Positions 11,656 to 23,105 of a DNA stretch of 64,000 nt are shown here, one piece after another. The notes beneath the pieces were generated by a model. The model had not been told where the DNA came from. It made no database searches and saw only the letters and a program-made list of their open reading frames with translations. This stretch comes from Rhizomys pruinosus (Eukaryota; Chordata; Mammalia; Rodentia; Spalacidae): positions 1 to 64,000 of the forward strand of contig VZQC01006884.1 of NCBI GenBank assembly GCA_009823505.1, in the 5' to 3' direction. The position numbers and the translations under genes are program-made. Each line of letters starts with the position of its first letter. The first letter of the stretch is position 1.

Positions 11656-11844
11656 GAATTACAATAAGGCAATGGAGTATGAGACTCTCTCAAATCATCT
11701 GAGTACAGTTATCTGATCTATTTGCCTTCATCAACACTATCAAATTATAAAACACTTAGCTTTAAATGGATCCTCCTCATCAGGACCAAGGAAATATCAA
11801 ACTCATCTTTGTGTATTTAGTGTTCACCCCAAGCTTTATTTTTA

Positions 11845-12010
11845 AAAATTTTATTGTATTTTTATTTATTTATTGGAGGAACCCTATGTATGTGGAGGCC
11901 AGAAACAGGAGTCAATTCTGTCCTCCCACCACATGAGCCCTAAGGATCAAACTCAGGACCTCAGGCTTGGTGGCAAGAGCCTTTACCTGCTAAGCCAACT
12001 TTCTGTTCTT
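11845..12010 (-). mobile_element. B3-type SINE
   Basis: Antisense: GTGGAGGCCAGAAACAGGAG, TCCTCCCACCACATGAG, AGGATCAAACTCAGGACCTC, GGCTTGGTGGCAAGAGCC and TTTACCTGCTAAGCCA. Confidence 0.8.
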
Positions 12011-12364
12011 CATTCCAATCCTCAAAACATAGGAAGTACTTGGTAAGCATGTGATAATTAATCCAGATTAATCCTTATCTTAGTTTCCATGATGAAAAAG
12101 GGAAGACACAGAGAGTGGAAGAACCATGAAATGCCTAAGGCTAGACAGTAAATCAAAGAAAGAGATAGATCTATTACTTAGTTCCTGTTCTTCAGGGGAG
12201 ACAGCAGATCTCAACACTTTCTCTCAAGTTGTGCAACAGCTTCCTTGTATGAGGCTATTTCCACTGAGCATTTTAACTCTAAATTGAGGACTGTATTAAG
12301 CAATAGATATTCTCTATCCCTGGAAATATAGTCTGACACTGATGTAGCAGCAATGCAAACAGTT

Positions 12365-12735
12365 TCATTCTTTTGTTCTTGATCTTTGCATGTGGAGAGG
12401 GAAGTGCATATATGGTTTGTGTGTGTGAAGAAGGCATTTGTGTGTGTAAGGACAGGTGTATGTGCAGCACTGCATACATGTGGAGGTCAGAAGACAGCCT
12501 TAGGTATAGGTTCCCCTGCCACCTGTTTAAGACAGGGTCTTTGCTTGCTACTACATCCTCCATGGTAGCTGGCCCTAGAAATTATCCAGTCCTAGCCTCC
12601 CATCTCATCTTAGGAGCACTGAGACTACAGTCATGCACAGGACCACATGCATACTTTATGCGGATTCTGGAGATCTGAGCTCTGGTTCTCATTCCTGTAG
12701 AGCCAGCCTGTTATCCCCTGAGCCATCCCCCCTAG
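12365..12735 (-). mobile_element. B4-type SINE with GT-rich tail
   Basis: Antisense: TGTG-rich tail, TGTGGAGGTCAGAAGACAGCC, TTAAGACAGGGTC, GTAGCTGG, CACTGAGACTACAG, TGCGGATTCTGGAGATCTGAG and CTGAGCCATCCCC. Confidence 0.75.
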
Positions 12736-13239
12736 CAAAGTAGACATCTTACTTCTACTTTAAAGCTGAAAGTGTAGACAGAAAAGAATAATATGAGAGC
12801 TGACAGAGACTAAGGAAAACTGTGGTACTAGTCAGTGTCAGAGACAACTGTCTACTCTTTAGGAACAAAACTAGGTGCATTCATGTTAAACCAACAATAT
12901 AGGAATTTCATCGAGCAAGAACACAATACTGACATAGGAAAACTGAAATAGTAGATTGACAGTAAGGTTATTCTGGATTTGGAAAATACTCCCAAAGCAA
13001 ATCTAAGAAAAAAGAAAAGATCAGTGGTGGGAAACGAAACAGACCTACATACCTAGCATTATTTTAAGCTTTACCAGTCACTGGTAGATGGATACTCACT
13101 AGCTTAAATTCACAGATTCCACTACTACCTTTAAGGCATGGCTATAGTAACTATTTTATAAGTATGTACATGTTTTCTAATTTTCCCTAAATTATAATAT
13201 TTTGAAGTGTCTTCTTTGTTTCCAAGATCCAAACCTGTT
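12736..13239. other. Unique stretch, no gene seen
   Basis: AT-rich, no repeat or gene recognised. Confidence 0.4.
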
Positions 13240-13650
13240 ACTTTGATACTTTATTGGGTGGAAAAGCAACTCATTAAGACTAACTGGCTGTGTTCATAAC
13301 TGGCACAATTAATGAAAAGCCTTTTGCCATCATTAAGGAATTTCATAGACTACTTATACACCCTAGTGGGAGAAGTTGGTCAAAGCACTTTCATTCTTAA
13401 GAAGGAAATCAAACAACATACATACATATAACACTTAAGCATTAACAATATTAGAACTCCCTGGAGTGTCCTGAAATTGTGTGAGCAAGCTGATATAATA
13501 AAATCTAACATGAAAAGCCACTTAAACCACACTAATTAGCTGGGTAATAAAAATCAAGCAACTATTGAACTGCAAGGCAGTCACAATAGACAATTAAAGG
13601 TTAATTAGATGTGTGTTAGGCAAGTCCCCGCTGCCCTGGGATTTATGTAA
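13240..13650. promoter_or_regulatory. Candidate conserved noncoding element
   Basis: Repeat-free, AT-rich block with several homeodomain-type cores: CACAATTAATG (about 13304), ACTAATTAGC (13531) and GTTAATTAGATG (13600), plus ACAATAG and ATTGAAC-type motifs between them. This look is common in deeply conserved developmental enhancers. Conservation cannot be tested here, so this is inference. Confidence 0.3.
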
Positions 13651-13888
13651 TCTTCAGATGTTTGAGACAGATGCATAGGGAGCTTGACGTATAACATAAC
13701 AATCCATGAGAGATTTATTTCTACTAAAAAGAGTTATTTGATTGAAAAGACTAAGTCACAAAAAAACAGGGACGAGGAATGAGGAAAAATGGAAACAAAG
13801 ATTATAACAAAATACAGGCACTTTACAAATGTGAATAGTATGAAACAAAAAAATTAGAATTGTTTTTTAGAACTGATAGCTAAATACA
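13651..13888. other. Unique stretch
   Basis: A-rich DNA between the candidate element and the next SINE; nothing recognised. Confidence 0.35.
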
Positions 13889-13889
13889 T

Positions 13890-14085
13890 ACTTTTATATT
13901 TATTTTTACTTATCTGTAACTGGGGGGCATGCATGGGCTGGTGTCTATGGAGGCCAGAATATTGTGTCAGGTCCCCTGGAGTGAGAATTTCAGGTGGTGT
14001 GAGCTGCCCAACATGGATTAACTCAGGTCCTCTGGAAGAGCAGCAAGTTCTTTTAAGTTTTACACTAAGTGTCTGGCATCCTAAA
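13890..14085 (-). mobile_element. B2-superfamily SINE
   Basis: Antisense: TTTATTTTTACTTAT tail, TGGAGGCCAGAATATTGTG, CCTGGAGTGAGAATT, AACTCAGGTCCTCTGGAAG and AGCAGCAAGTTCTTTTA. Head is worn. Confidence 0.75.
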
Positions 14086-14529
14086 TAGGATTTTGAAAGA
14101 CAGATGATCTGACAATAAGATTAGGTGGGGATATTTGAGGAAGTATGAAAATACTGGTGGTCCCTCAATCTCCCAGTGCCAGCAGTTAAGGGAATTTTTG
14201 GTCTCTCCTTGGAAAAGATGAAATCCTATCCAGAATGTCTAATCTCTTATATTTCCTCCAATAATTCAATGCCTATGACCTAATAATCCTCTCTTTCTCC
14301 AAGAGTTTCATTGTCACACAAATATGCTAATATGCCTCTGGGATGCTTATGAAGTAGAATGTGAAGACTTTTAAAGTTTATTATACCATGAATTCAATTT
14401 TCTCTTTTGTTTGCCTAGGGGCTTAATAAATACCAGAAACTATGTCAGGTGCTAGACCTAGGGACTAATTTCTTGATCTTGTCATCAGATTCGTTATTAA
14501 TATTGAAGGCTCTAGAGTAGACTGAATAT
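14086..14529. other. Unique stretch
   Basis: No repeat or gene recognised. Confidence 0.35.
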
Positions 14530-14670
14530 TGTGTGCCTGTGCATGGATATGTGTATGTGCCTGTGTGTTTGTGTGTGTGTGTGTGTGCATGACTGTGTAT
14601 GTGTATGTGTGCATGTGCCTGCGTGTATGTGTGTGTGCATGTGCCTGTGTGTATGTGTGTGTGTGCACAT
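14530..14670. repeat. TG-rich compound microsatellite
   Basis: Alternating TGTG and CATGTGCCTG units, the simple tail of the adjacent antisense B4. Cysteine/valine and histidine/threonine open frames here are artefacts of the repeat. Confidence 0.9.
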
Positions 14671-14957
14671 GTCCAGGAATGGTGCATGTGCACATGTAGA
14701 GACCAGAGATTTTCATGTCTACCCCAGTCATTCTCCACCTTATTTTTGACACAGGATCTCTCATTGGAACTGGAGCTCTCTGATTCAGCTAGACTGGCTG
14801 GACAGAGAGCCCCAGGGATCTTCTTATCTCTACCTTCCCCAGGTCTGAGGTCAAAGTTGTATTCCATCTGACTTTTTCATATGGATGTTGAAGATCCAAG
14901 CGCAAGTCCTTATGCTTATGCAGCAAGTAGTCTGCTGACCAAGGCATCTCTCCAGCC
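14671..14957 (-). mobile_element. B4-type SINE
   Basis: Antisense: AGAGACCAGAGATTTTC, TTTTTGACACAGGATCTCTC, GCTAGACTGGCTGGACAG, AGCCCCAGGGATCTTC, CCAAGCGCAAGTCCTTATGC, then AGGCATCTCTCCAGCCC. Confidence 0.85.
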
Positions 14958-15485
14958 CAAATATTGAATTATCAGTGTTTGGGTGTTTCATTGTAAATAC
15001 CAAATTTAATAACATCTTTCTATACCTCATTTATTCTTATAAGATATCAATAAATATTATATTTGATTCTTCTGTAGGAATCACATAGAACTGAAATATT
15101 TCCAGCAATTTATAGCAGAAACTAGCTGAGAATAATGTCAAAGCCATTGTTTGCTTAGTGGTCACTATGTCATTACTTAATTACTACAACTCTAGTAATT
15201 AGCGAATATTAATTTCACATTGAAAGAAAGAACTATGGCTCAAAAGTTTACTGATTCCCTCATTGCTGGTAAAGAACTGAGTCTCAAACCCAATGCACCA
15301 CTTCCTTCTACTTTGCTCTATGGAAGCATGTTCTCTAAGTTTAGTTTTGTTAGTATTTTTTCTGTCTGCTTTGGAAAACACATCTTCCACAGCTGTCTAT
15401 ATTCTCTCAATGAGCATCACATTTAAATGAACAACAATTGTCTGACCAGGTACAGCTGAAGAAATATTTAGAGACACGGTGAAGA
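14958..15485. other. Unique stretch
   Basis: AT-rich, no gene seen. Confidence 0.35.
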
Positions 15486-15487
15486 GA

Positions 15488-15708
15488 AAGCAGGAGAGGT
15501 GGCTCAGTTGTTAATACTCATCCTGCTCCTTGCAGACAACCTGAGGTTATTTCCCAGCACACAGTTCCAGTGGCTTGAAATGCCTGTCACTCCAGATACA
15601 AGGCTTCAACACCCTCTCCTGGCCCAAGAGGGCATTAGTGTTAATGCACAAACCCAAACACAGACACAAACATAGGTACATAATTGAATATTAAAAAAAT
15701 AAAATCCT
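15488..15708 (+). mobile_element. B2-superfamily SINE
   Basis: GCAGGAGAGGTGGCTCAG head, CCTGCTCCTTGCAGACAACC, TTTCCCAGCACAC, ACACCCTCTCCTGGCC, A-rich end AATTGAATATTAAAAAAATA. Confidence 0.8.
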
Positions 15709-15734
15709 AAAAGGAGTATATGAAGCGTTGAAAT

Positions 15735-15995
15735 TTATTTTATATGTATTTTTAAATTTTATTGAATTTTTATGTGTTTCATACATAATTTTTCATTCAG
15801 TGTTAATCATCTTCATACCCCAATATCCCTGGGCACCCTCCCACAGCTCCCACCCCCAAACCTGGAGTTCACACATTCTGTCATTTGTGATAGGGTCCAT
15901 TGCACCAAACTACTCCTCAGTGCCAATTTAGCCCCTGAGCTCTAGTCAGCCTATCCAGAGTCACTTTCTTAAAGAAGAGAAGGTCTTCCTCATCC
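15735..15995 (-). mobile_element. L1 3'-UTR fragment
   Basis: Antisense: TTTTATTGAATTTTTATGTG, CACCCTCCCACAGCTCCCAC (complement of the L1 polypurine tract), TTCACACATTCTGTCATTTG, GGGTCCATTGCACCAA. Parallel to the piece at 23.9 kb. Confidence 0.75.
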
Positions 15996-16853
15996 ATATA
16001 CAAAAAAGAAGTCACAAAATATTTAATACAGGAAATTTCAGAATGAAAAATTTTTCTCACTCAGAATAACTTGGTTGCTGGCTACAGAATCACTGGAGAG
16101 AATTGTTGGGCTTCTTCTGAGGTCTGGGCTTCAGAAACACTCCTGCCAGGCCAGAAGAAAGGAACACCTTCTTAGGGTGTGATAGAACTGTGCAATATGA
16201 AGTGTCAGGAGGCAGGGAGTCAGTGGAGGACCCGCAGGTGCAAAAGTGCTGAGATCTTGATGAAGAGCCCAGTGGGTGAGGATGCCTTGATTGGAGTTCC
16301 TGTGACTGGCAAAGGTGGAGCTGTGGGGGAAGGGAAACCTGGAAACAGTCGAGAGGCAGGTGCCGAACTCGTGGACACTCTCCTGGACAATGAGGTTGAG
16401 TTCAAAAGAAAAAAGTGCAATTGCAAATTTAGAGACACTCCCAGAAAGAAAGTGTGGGGAGAATAACTGACCAGGCTGATTTATACTAGAAAACAGAGGG
16501 GAAAGATTGGGAAAGGAGGAAGACATCATAAGCTTCACTGTCCACTCATGAGAGACCTTGAATGACCACCAGCTCAGGGCTAGTTTCAGAACCAAAGGTC
16601 AGGACTTAGATTTTCTGTCTCCACAGCTCTTCCACATACATGATGGCTTTTATGGGGTCAAGAATTTGTATATAGGAGATAAATATCTTGGCAGATTTAT
16701 TGATTATAAGAAGCTATCACCAAATAATTGAAAAGAATTTAAATATGTAATAATAGAAAAATAAAGTAAAATACATATGGATCTGACCAAAGATGAATGG
16801 CTGTAGAACTTTCACAATTTTTATAATGTGTAACATTTTAGGGACAGTGAGAT
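15996..16853. other. Unique stretch with a 95-codon open frame
   Basis: A frame at 16179-16466 (plus) has mixed composition (KGGAVGEGK, EVEFKRKKCNC), but I recognise no family; the overlapping minus frame is equally long. Not called. Confidence 0.35.
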
Positions 16854-16854
16854 T

Positions 16855-17057
16855 GTCTTAGAAGGTAAAGGAGCTTCCCATGCAACCCTGATGTCCTGAA
16901 CTCCACCCCTTAACCCATAAGGTAGAAGGAGAGAGCTAGTTCCACAAAGTGGTTCACTGCACCCATGTATGCCAAGAGTGACATGCACACAAAGATACAC
17001 ATACATACATACACACACACTATACATACACAATAATTACAAATTTAAAATAAAGTA
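16855..17057 (+). mobile_element. B3-type SINE, diverged
   Basis: GTAAAGGAGCTTCCCATGCAA, CCTGATGTCCTGAACTCCACC, GGTAGAAGGAGAGAGCTAG, ATGCACACA and a CATACATACACACACAC tail. Confidence 0.7.
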
Positions 17058-18590
17058 TAATATTTTGTAGATACCAAAGATGTTTTCTCATGAGATATTA
17101 TAAAACAAAAAAAAATCCCAATGGAAAATTTCTGTTGTATAATTTGTGTGTGTGTGTGCATGAAGACGAGATTGCATGAGAACACATGGGTACATTGGTG
17201 GAAACTGAATCTGAACCATGAGGCCTCAGATTGCTCAGCATCTTGTATTTGTGTGCTTTCCATCTTTATTAGTCATTATTCATACAATGGGAAGAATAAG
17301 CAAAAAAATAGGGCAAACATTAGAGCAGTGAAAGCAGACCGCACTCCCCACCAACTTCATTCCCTGCACGCACATGGAATCAACAGATGAACATATCATT
17401 ATCTTTTTTATAGAAAAAAGAAAAAGGTTAATGCTGAATAAGTAGATAATTAAAACTTGTGTCTGCCTATCAAGGCAAGGACACTCAGATTTCCATTTCT
17501 ACTAGGTGCCTGAACCTTTATCACGCCTGTGGGTTTTCTTTCAAAACATTTAAATAGAGAATAAGAGACCATCCCTCCCTGTTAAGTACAGGGTAAGCAG
17601 TAAGCATGGAGACAGCCCTCGTAATTATGCCAGAACCCACACTAGGAGTGCAATTGTGTGATTGAAAATTGTACCTAAGCATGACTAGGCAGTGCCAAGT
17701 GTCAGAAAATAGTTGTCCTGCTAAAATTTTGCCTGTGCATGTGGGGAGTGTGGTGGTGGTGTGGTCTGAAGGGGGAGGTGGAGCTGAGAGTTAAAGCAGC
17801 GAACAGCAGGCAAAGCCCAGTTGTGCAGTCAGTTGCTGACAGCTCTGGTTTGGAATGCAGCAAAGCACAGCTGGGTAGGAATATAGCAAGGCACATTCTA
17901 GAAACCATGGCTACTCCTTGCTGTCAAAAGTTTAGACAGACTAGGAGAGACTATTGCTTGTTAAAAGTGGATGAAAGAATTGCCCTCCTCTACCCTCCCC
18001 TATTGCCAGCTTCTTGTGCTGTCTGGCTTTGTCTTGGGTCACTTGAACAGAGTTCTGATCCCAAACACAGCCATTCTTCACTATGCTGGCACTTTAAGTA
18101 AACTACTACAGGCACAAAGCACTACTTTACTTCTGCACAAAGAAGAACCTGGCTGTATTCTCCCAGCCCTTGCTCTGAATATTCCATATTGACATCATTG
18201 CAGTTCAGGACACATGCAGGCTTGTGTATGCCCTTTGGGGTTCAAGGCCTGGCTTCCCACACAATCTCCATGAAATATGGTTATATTATAAATATTTTAT
18301 CTTCTAGCTCTGGAAGGTTCAATGAAGCAACTTTCATGTTGGGCATAGGGATGTATAACTTTAGTAAAAGTCTTAAACTTTTCTGATGCCCAGCCAGAAT
18401 GTATAACCTCTCTGCTAAGGACTTGAGACAAGGCTCAGTCAGTTAACTATATGACATGCAAGGATACAGGTTTGTGTTTGCATCCCCAGAACACTTGTAG
18501 AAGTGGACAACAATTTATAAGATATGTATGACATGCCTCCTGGTCACTATGTAAAGTGGCTCCCCACTGTGACAGTGGTACAAAATTTGG
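17058..18590. other. Unique stretch, no gene seen
   Basis: Contains a short TG run near 17143 and a faint tRNA/SINE-like GGCTCAGTCAGTTAACTA, TGCATCCCCAGAACAC near 18430-18500. Open frames at 17739-18101 and 17971-18192 lack recognisable domains. Confidence 0.35.
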
Positions 18591-18594
18591 GGGT

Positions 18595-18855
18595 CTAATG
18601 ACATACAAATCAGTGGTCCTGTTCACATGACATTTGTTTTCTCTCCACTGGGAGGAAAAGCATGGTGAAGAATGGGAGGTAGCAGGTCACACTGCATCCA
18701 CAGTCAGGAAGTAGAGAGTGAACAGCTGTAACCCACTTCCTTCTCCAAGCTCCATCTGAAGCTTCTACAACCTTCCCAAACATCGACACCAACTGGGGAC
18801 AAGTGTTCAAATACATGAGCCTATGTGGGCACTTCTCCTTCAAACCACAGCATAC
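18595..18855 (+). mobile_element. LTR-like dispersed repeat, partial
   Basis: CAGTCAGGAAGTAGAGAGTGA, CCAACTGGGGACAAGTG, TTCAAATACATGAGCC and TTCAAACCACAGCA match a common rodent LTR-like family in order. Edges approximate. Confidence 0.5.
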
Positions 18856-18977
18856 TCCCACCTCCTACATATATCTGAATATTAAATGCCAGATGAGACA
18901 GTTCTTTACATGAGGACAAAACTTGAAAGCTTAACAGACAGCTCCCCCAAACATTAATGGGCCCCAAGGCAAGTTAA

Positions 18978-19096
18978 TTCTTTTTTTTTTTTTTTTTCTT
19001 TTGGTCTTTTCAAGACAGGGTCTCCCTGCATCCCCGGCTGTCCTGGAATTCACTCTGTAGACCAGGCTGGCTTGAACTCACAAAGATCTGCCTGCA
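18978..19096 (-). mobile_element. B1 SINE, truncated
   Basis: T-tract, then GACAGGGTCTCCCTG, GTAGACCAGGCTGGC and AAAGATCTGCCTGC. The 7SL-like head is missing, so the element is truncated. Confidence 0.9.
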
Positions 19097-19782
19097 GAAA
19101 TCAGAGAAACATAGGAGCTTTGAAAAGCTAGAAAGGAACTTTTCTATGTTCCAAGGATAGGGAGAAGTCACAGGGGAGCTGAAGAGATACCTCTGCTAAT
19201 TCTGCACTGCTGCCAAGGCCAGGCTGATTCTTAATTTTCCCACCCATAAAAATGCAGACATAAAACAGAAACAATGAGAGCTGGCTGTTCAAATATATCC
19301 TGTTCCATTATTTAAAGGCTTATTAAGTATATAGATCATGGAACCTGAGTCCTAGATTTCCAATGATACTTGAGTCAATATATTAAGGTGAAGCTTTGAG
19401 GAAAGAGCCTGGAAGCTATATTGAATACTAAATATCCCTCATGGTGGGATGTGTCCATAAGACTAACTCTCACACCAAATGAGCATTTCAGCATTGGTGA
19501 AATAGCAAAGGAACCTGAATTAGTTAAGTTCTGTCCATGACAGAGCCTTTGGAACAGATAACCTACCCAAATACTTGATAATTTCTTTCCAAATGAAAGG
19601 AAAAAATACAGATTATAATAGGCTCAAATTTATACAGAAAGAATGAGCATTTAAATCAGTTCTCAGTAAAATAATTACATCTCTACCCCATACTGAGCTC
19701 TACACTAATAGGCTACTCCATTCATGAATAACCACCCATTAATTCTTGAATTTTGTTCCTAACTCTCTTTCCCTCTTTCCTT

Positions 19783-19785
<3 letters not shown>
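19097..19785. other. Unique stretch
   Basis: No gene or repeat recognised before the CT run. Confidence 0.35.

Positions 19786-19828
<43 letters not shown>
19786..19828. repeat. (CT)n microsatellite
   Basis: Near-perfect CT run at the end of an antisense SINE tail. Confidence 0.96.
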
Positions 19829-19832
<4 letters not shown>

Positions 19833-19834
19833 CA

Positions 19835-20102
19835 TAGGTGTGTATATTTGTGTGTGAATGTGTGTGTGTATACATTTATACTTTGCAGAAGCCAGTCCTG
19901 ATACCCTGCTCTACCACTCTCTGTCTTATTCCCTTGAGACAGGATCTTTTACTGCATCTGGAGCAAGGATCCCAGCCCCCCACTGATCCTCCTGTATCCA
20001 CCAGAGTTGGCTAGTGTCATGTCTAGTTTTTTACATGTGTGCTGGGGACATGAACTCCTGTCCTCATGCTTACAAGACAACTATGCCATTCCACAAGCCT
20101 GA
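19835..20102 (-). mobile_element. B4-type SINE
   Basis: Antisense: TG-rich tail, GCAGAAGCCAGTCCTGA, TTGAGACAGGATCTTTTA, TGATCCTCCTGTATCC, GTGTCATGTCTAG, CTGGGGACATGAACTCCTG and TCCTCATGCTTACAAGACA. Confidence 0.75.
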
Positions 20103-20377
20103 CAGGCTCTTTTGATTTGATAACCAGAAAGAGTTCCTCAGGTCTCTATAATTTCTACTTACCCTCAGATGCTATTAACTTATAATTAAAATTATTATCC
20201 AATCTAAACCATCCAGCTCTGGATTCTAATATCATACAAAGTAATAATCTCTATTCAGAACTTGTCTGGGCTTGTTATGTTGTTATGTGAAAGGGTTCAA
20301 AAAGCAAGAGCTGTCTGCATTTGGACCAAGATTGTCTATCTCTGGTGATTCTTTTCAAGAAGCTGTGGTGTAGCTAT

Positions 20378-20792
20378 ATTATCTGTTTTTTGTCAGTTTG
20401 ACCCAATCTAGAGGCCCCGGGAAGAAGGAACATCAATTGAGGGATTTCTTCCATCATACTGGCTTGGTTACATGTCTGTGAGGTACTTTCTTGATCATTA
20501 GTTGATACAGAAGGGCACTGTGGGTTTGGGTGGTAGCATCCCAGGGAAGGCAGGCTTGGGTTGCATATGAAAGCTAGCTGAACAAACCAGGAGGAGCAAG
20601 CCAGTAAGCAGTGTTTATCTATTGTCTTTCCTTCCCTTCCTGTCTATAGTTTCCTGCCTTGAGGGTATGCCCTAACTTGTTTCAATGAGGGATTATGACA
20701 TGGGAGTTCTAAGATGAAATAACTCCTTTCCTTTCTAAGTCGGTTCTGGTCAGTGTTTTATCACAGCAACACAACACAAACTAGAATGATGA
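20378..20792 (+). mobile_element. Rodent LTR-like dispersed repeat
   Basis: GTCAGTTTGACCCAATCTAG, GGGAAGAAGGAACATCAATT, CCATCATACTGGCTTGG, AGGAGCAAGCCAGTAAGCAG, GGTCAGTGTTTTATCACAGC and ACACAAACTAGA are in the expected order. Related copies lie at 6.0-6.6 and 55.8 kb. Confidence 0.6.
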
Positions 20793-20967
20793 TTTTGACC
20801 TTATTCAATGGAAAGTTTGCTCATTTAACAAGAAGCAAATCTGTGCTGTGGTCCTGACCTTTATAACATTATCCTGATGTAGTCACTTCATTTTATTGAG
20901 CCTTAACGACCTGAGCATCATTTCAATCACCTTACAGAGATACTGTTAGAAGAAAAACCAAATAAAG

Positions 20968-20971
<4 letters not shown>

Positions 20972-21013
<42 letters not shown>
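20972..21013. repeat. (GA)n microsatellite
   Basis: Perfect GA dinucleotide run of about 42 bp. Confidence 0.97.
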
Positions 21014-21015
<2 letters not shown>

Positions 21016-21223
21016 AATAGTAGTGATCATGGGTTTGTAAGATGAATTTGGTGTCTTCGGGTTTCCAGTGAGTACTCAAAGAACAGAAACCAGTTAAGAT
21101 GTCATCCAAATTTCTAGCATTGCATTTCTCAGTCCTTTAGTACATAGAAAGAGGTGCTACAGAGAATCCAAGTTGAGGCACTGAGAAAAGTCTAGTTAGT
21201 TAAAAGTTAGACCACTTAGGCTT
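21014..21223. other. Unique flank ending in target duplication
   Basis: The last 22 bp (21202-21223) are exactly repeated at 22552-22573 and mark the insertion site of the next element. Confidence 0.85.
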
Positions 21224-22551
21224 CTTTAATTGACTAATGGACATAGAAACTGTGAAAAGGATTATTTTCTATTCAGAACCAAATATAATGCTAACGTCTC
21301 CTTAAGCTATGCACCTAAACAAAATATATCAATACAGGAGCTCGGACATCAACAATGGATTATTCTACCAAGGAGATGTTGGCCAGGGGATCCAAGCCCC
21401 CACAAATGGTAAAGGCTCCTTGCCTCCAAACTGGGATATCTGCAGGAAGAGAGGCGATAAGGCCCTGCTGTTGAAGACCTGATACAAACATGGAAAAGAT
21501 GTATGGAGACTGCACTTGCAAGTATACAGATGGTCTCTGGGATGCCAGAGAGTGTTACCAAAGACCACTAAACCAATAAAGCAAATATAGGTCTCCTTGA
21601 GTCAAGCAAGACTCCTCCGTCAGCACCAGCTACACCTCATCTGCCTGGAAATACTGTGCAACAGTGGCAGCCATATGTCTGTATATCCCAAATCTAATTG
21701 GCTATTGGCTCTCTCCTTGGAGGAATAACCCACAGCTGATGTCACAAGCTTACATCCTCTAATGGTTAGGAGATGTTATAAACCACACGAAGACCCTGCC
21801 ATACTTGACAGAAGAAAATGTAGATCATGAATTGACATACCATCCAAACATCTGTGTCTATACCAAAGTAACCTACCATAACAATTAGTACTGTTTAAAT
21901 ACCCATATATCTAATTGTGTGTGCTTCATTAGTAGGATCGAAAGGCTATATATTATACTGTTTAAATACCTAAATATCTAATTGCACGTGCTTCATTAGT
22001 AGGATCGAAAAGTTAAGCCTGGACAAGCTGGCAGCCCATGAAAGAAAACAGCCAGAACTGACTAGAGACCAAGATATCAGCTCCAGAGAAAGTAGAGTGT
22101 TTTGCTTCTCATCCACCTGTGCCCCTTTTCTAAGCCTAGGGAACAATCTGCGGAAGAGGGGGCGTGGTAGAATGTAAGGGCTTCGATTGGGGTTAATGGT
22201 GAAACTACAACAATATAGACTGGACACTCATTTGATCAACTTGATTGAACATACAAGCCCCCCCTTTCAGGATGGTGGGACCCATGAGCTGTGTGGGTTT
22301 TGGCACAACTGCTTGCAAATTGGTTTTACACGAAGGATGCTTGTACTCACAAATTATCACCTATTGTTAAAAAAAATGAAAACAAAACAAAACAAAAAAG
22401 CAGAGAAAGATGCAGAAAACTTACGGCAGAATGCACGATCTGCGATGGGTAGGGGTGGGGTGGGGGGGAAGGGAAGGGGATATATGCCTGAACTGAATTG
22501 GAAAATGATGTATGAAATACACAAAGCATCAATAAAAATAAATTAAAAAAA
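21224..22551 (+). mobile_element. 1.33-kb L1-like 3'-UTR element, noncoding
   Basis: Bounded by a perfect 22-bp target duplication (21202-21223 and 22552-22573) and ending in a poly-A run, so it arose by target-primed reverse transcription. It carries no ORF2. The 3' end has a polypurine G-tract (GGGTAGGGGTGGGGTGGGGG) and ATGTATGAAATACACAAAGC, CAATAAAAATAAATT, homologous to other L1 3' ends in the window. Related copies lie at 51.5-52.8, 63.2-64.0 and 31.5-32.0 kb. It is an L1 with a long 3' UTR, 5'-truncated, or a noncoding relative. Confidence 0.75.
21890..22023. repeat. 67-bp tandem duplication within the L1-like element
   Basis: Two adjacent units begin ACTGTTTAAATACC and contain CTTCATTAGTAGGATCGAAA; unit starts are 21890 and 21957. 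The sister copies at 52.2 and 63.7 kb have one unit only. Confidence 0.85.
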
Positions 22552-22589
22552 AAAAGTTAGACCACTTAGGCTTGGGCAACTCACAATCT

Positions 22590-23105
22590 CTGAGTGTGAC
22601 CAGTTTTGAATCTCTGTAATAGTCTCCTTCTGTTGCTAAAGAAGCTTCTTTGATGGATCACATGAGTGGGATACTTGTCTGTAAATATGAGTATATATCA
22701 TTTTACACATAGTAAGAAATTTGTCTAGCGATGTGACAGCCTTAGGATTTTCCCTAAGATCTATGACTTCTCCAGCCATGTAGCTATGTTCACACTAGCA
22801 CACACGAGTTTCTTCACATTGAGTGGGCTTTAAGTCAAATTAGGTAGCTGGTAATTACTTCAGGGATAAAAGTACCACTACTGCACCAATGTCATTTGCT
22901 ATGCTGGTCATTGATGTGGTCATTATGTCTTAAAGCTGCAGTAGGACCATCGATGGATATTCTCTCAGCAGCTTTCACAGTGCTTTCCAAATGTATGAGA
23001 ACTAGCTTTCAGGGGAGGTGGCTTCCAGGTCAATCTAGCTCCATTGCTCTAAATCCTGACTCTGAAGTATGTCCTGTTTTCAGCCACAGGGTCTTACACC
23101 TAAGG
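22590..23105 (+). mobile_element. L1 (Lx-type) 3'-UTR-like fragment
   Basis: AATAGTCTCCTTCTGTTGCT, AAGAAGCTTCTTTGATG, CCATGTAGCTATG, GGGCTTTAAGTC, ATGCTGGTCATTGATGTGG and CAGGTCAATCTAGCTCC align in order with 29.9-30.8 kb and with remembered mouse Lx sequence. Orientation relative to L1 is uncertain. Confidence 0.55.

Noticed and set aside
14530..14750. Cysteine-rich small-protein frames
   Set aside because: Produced by TGTG repeats in a SINE tail.
16179..16466. 95-codon frame
   Set aside because: No family recognised; consistent with chance.
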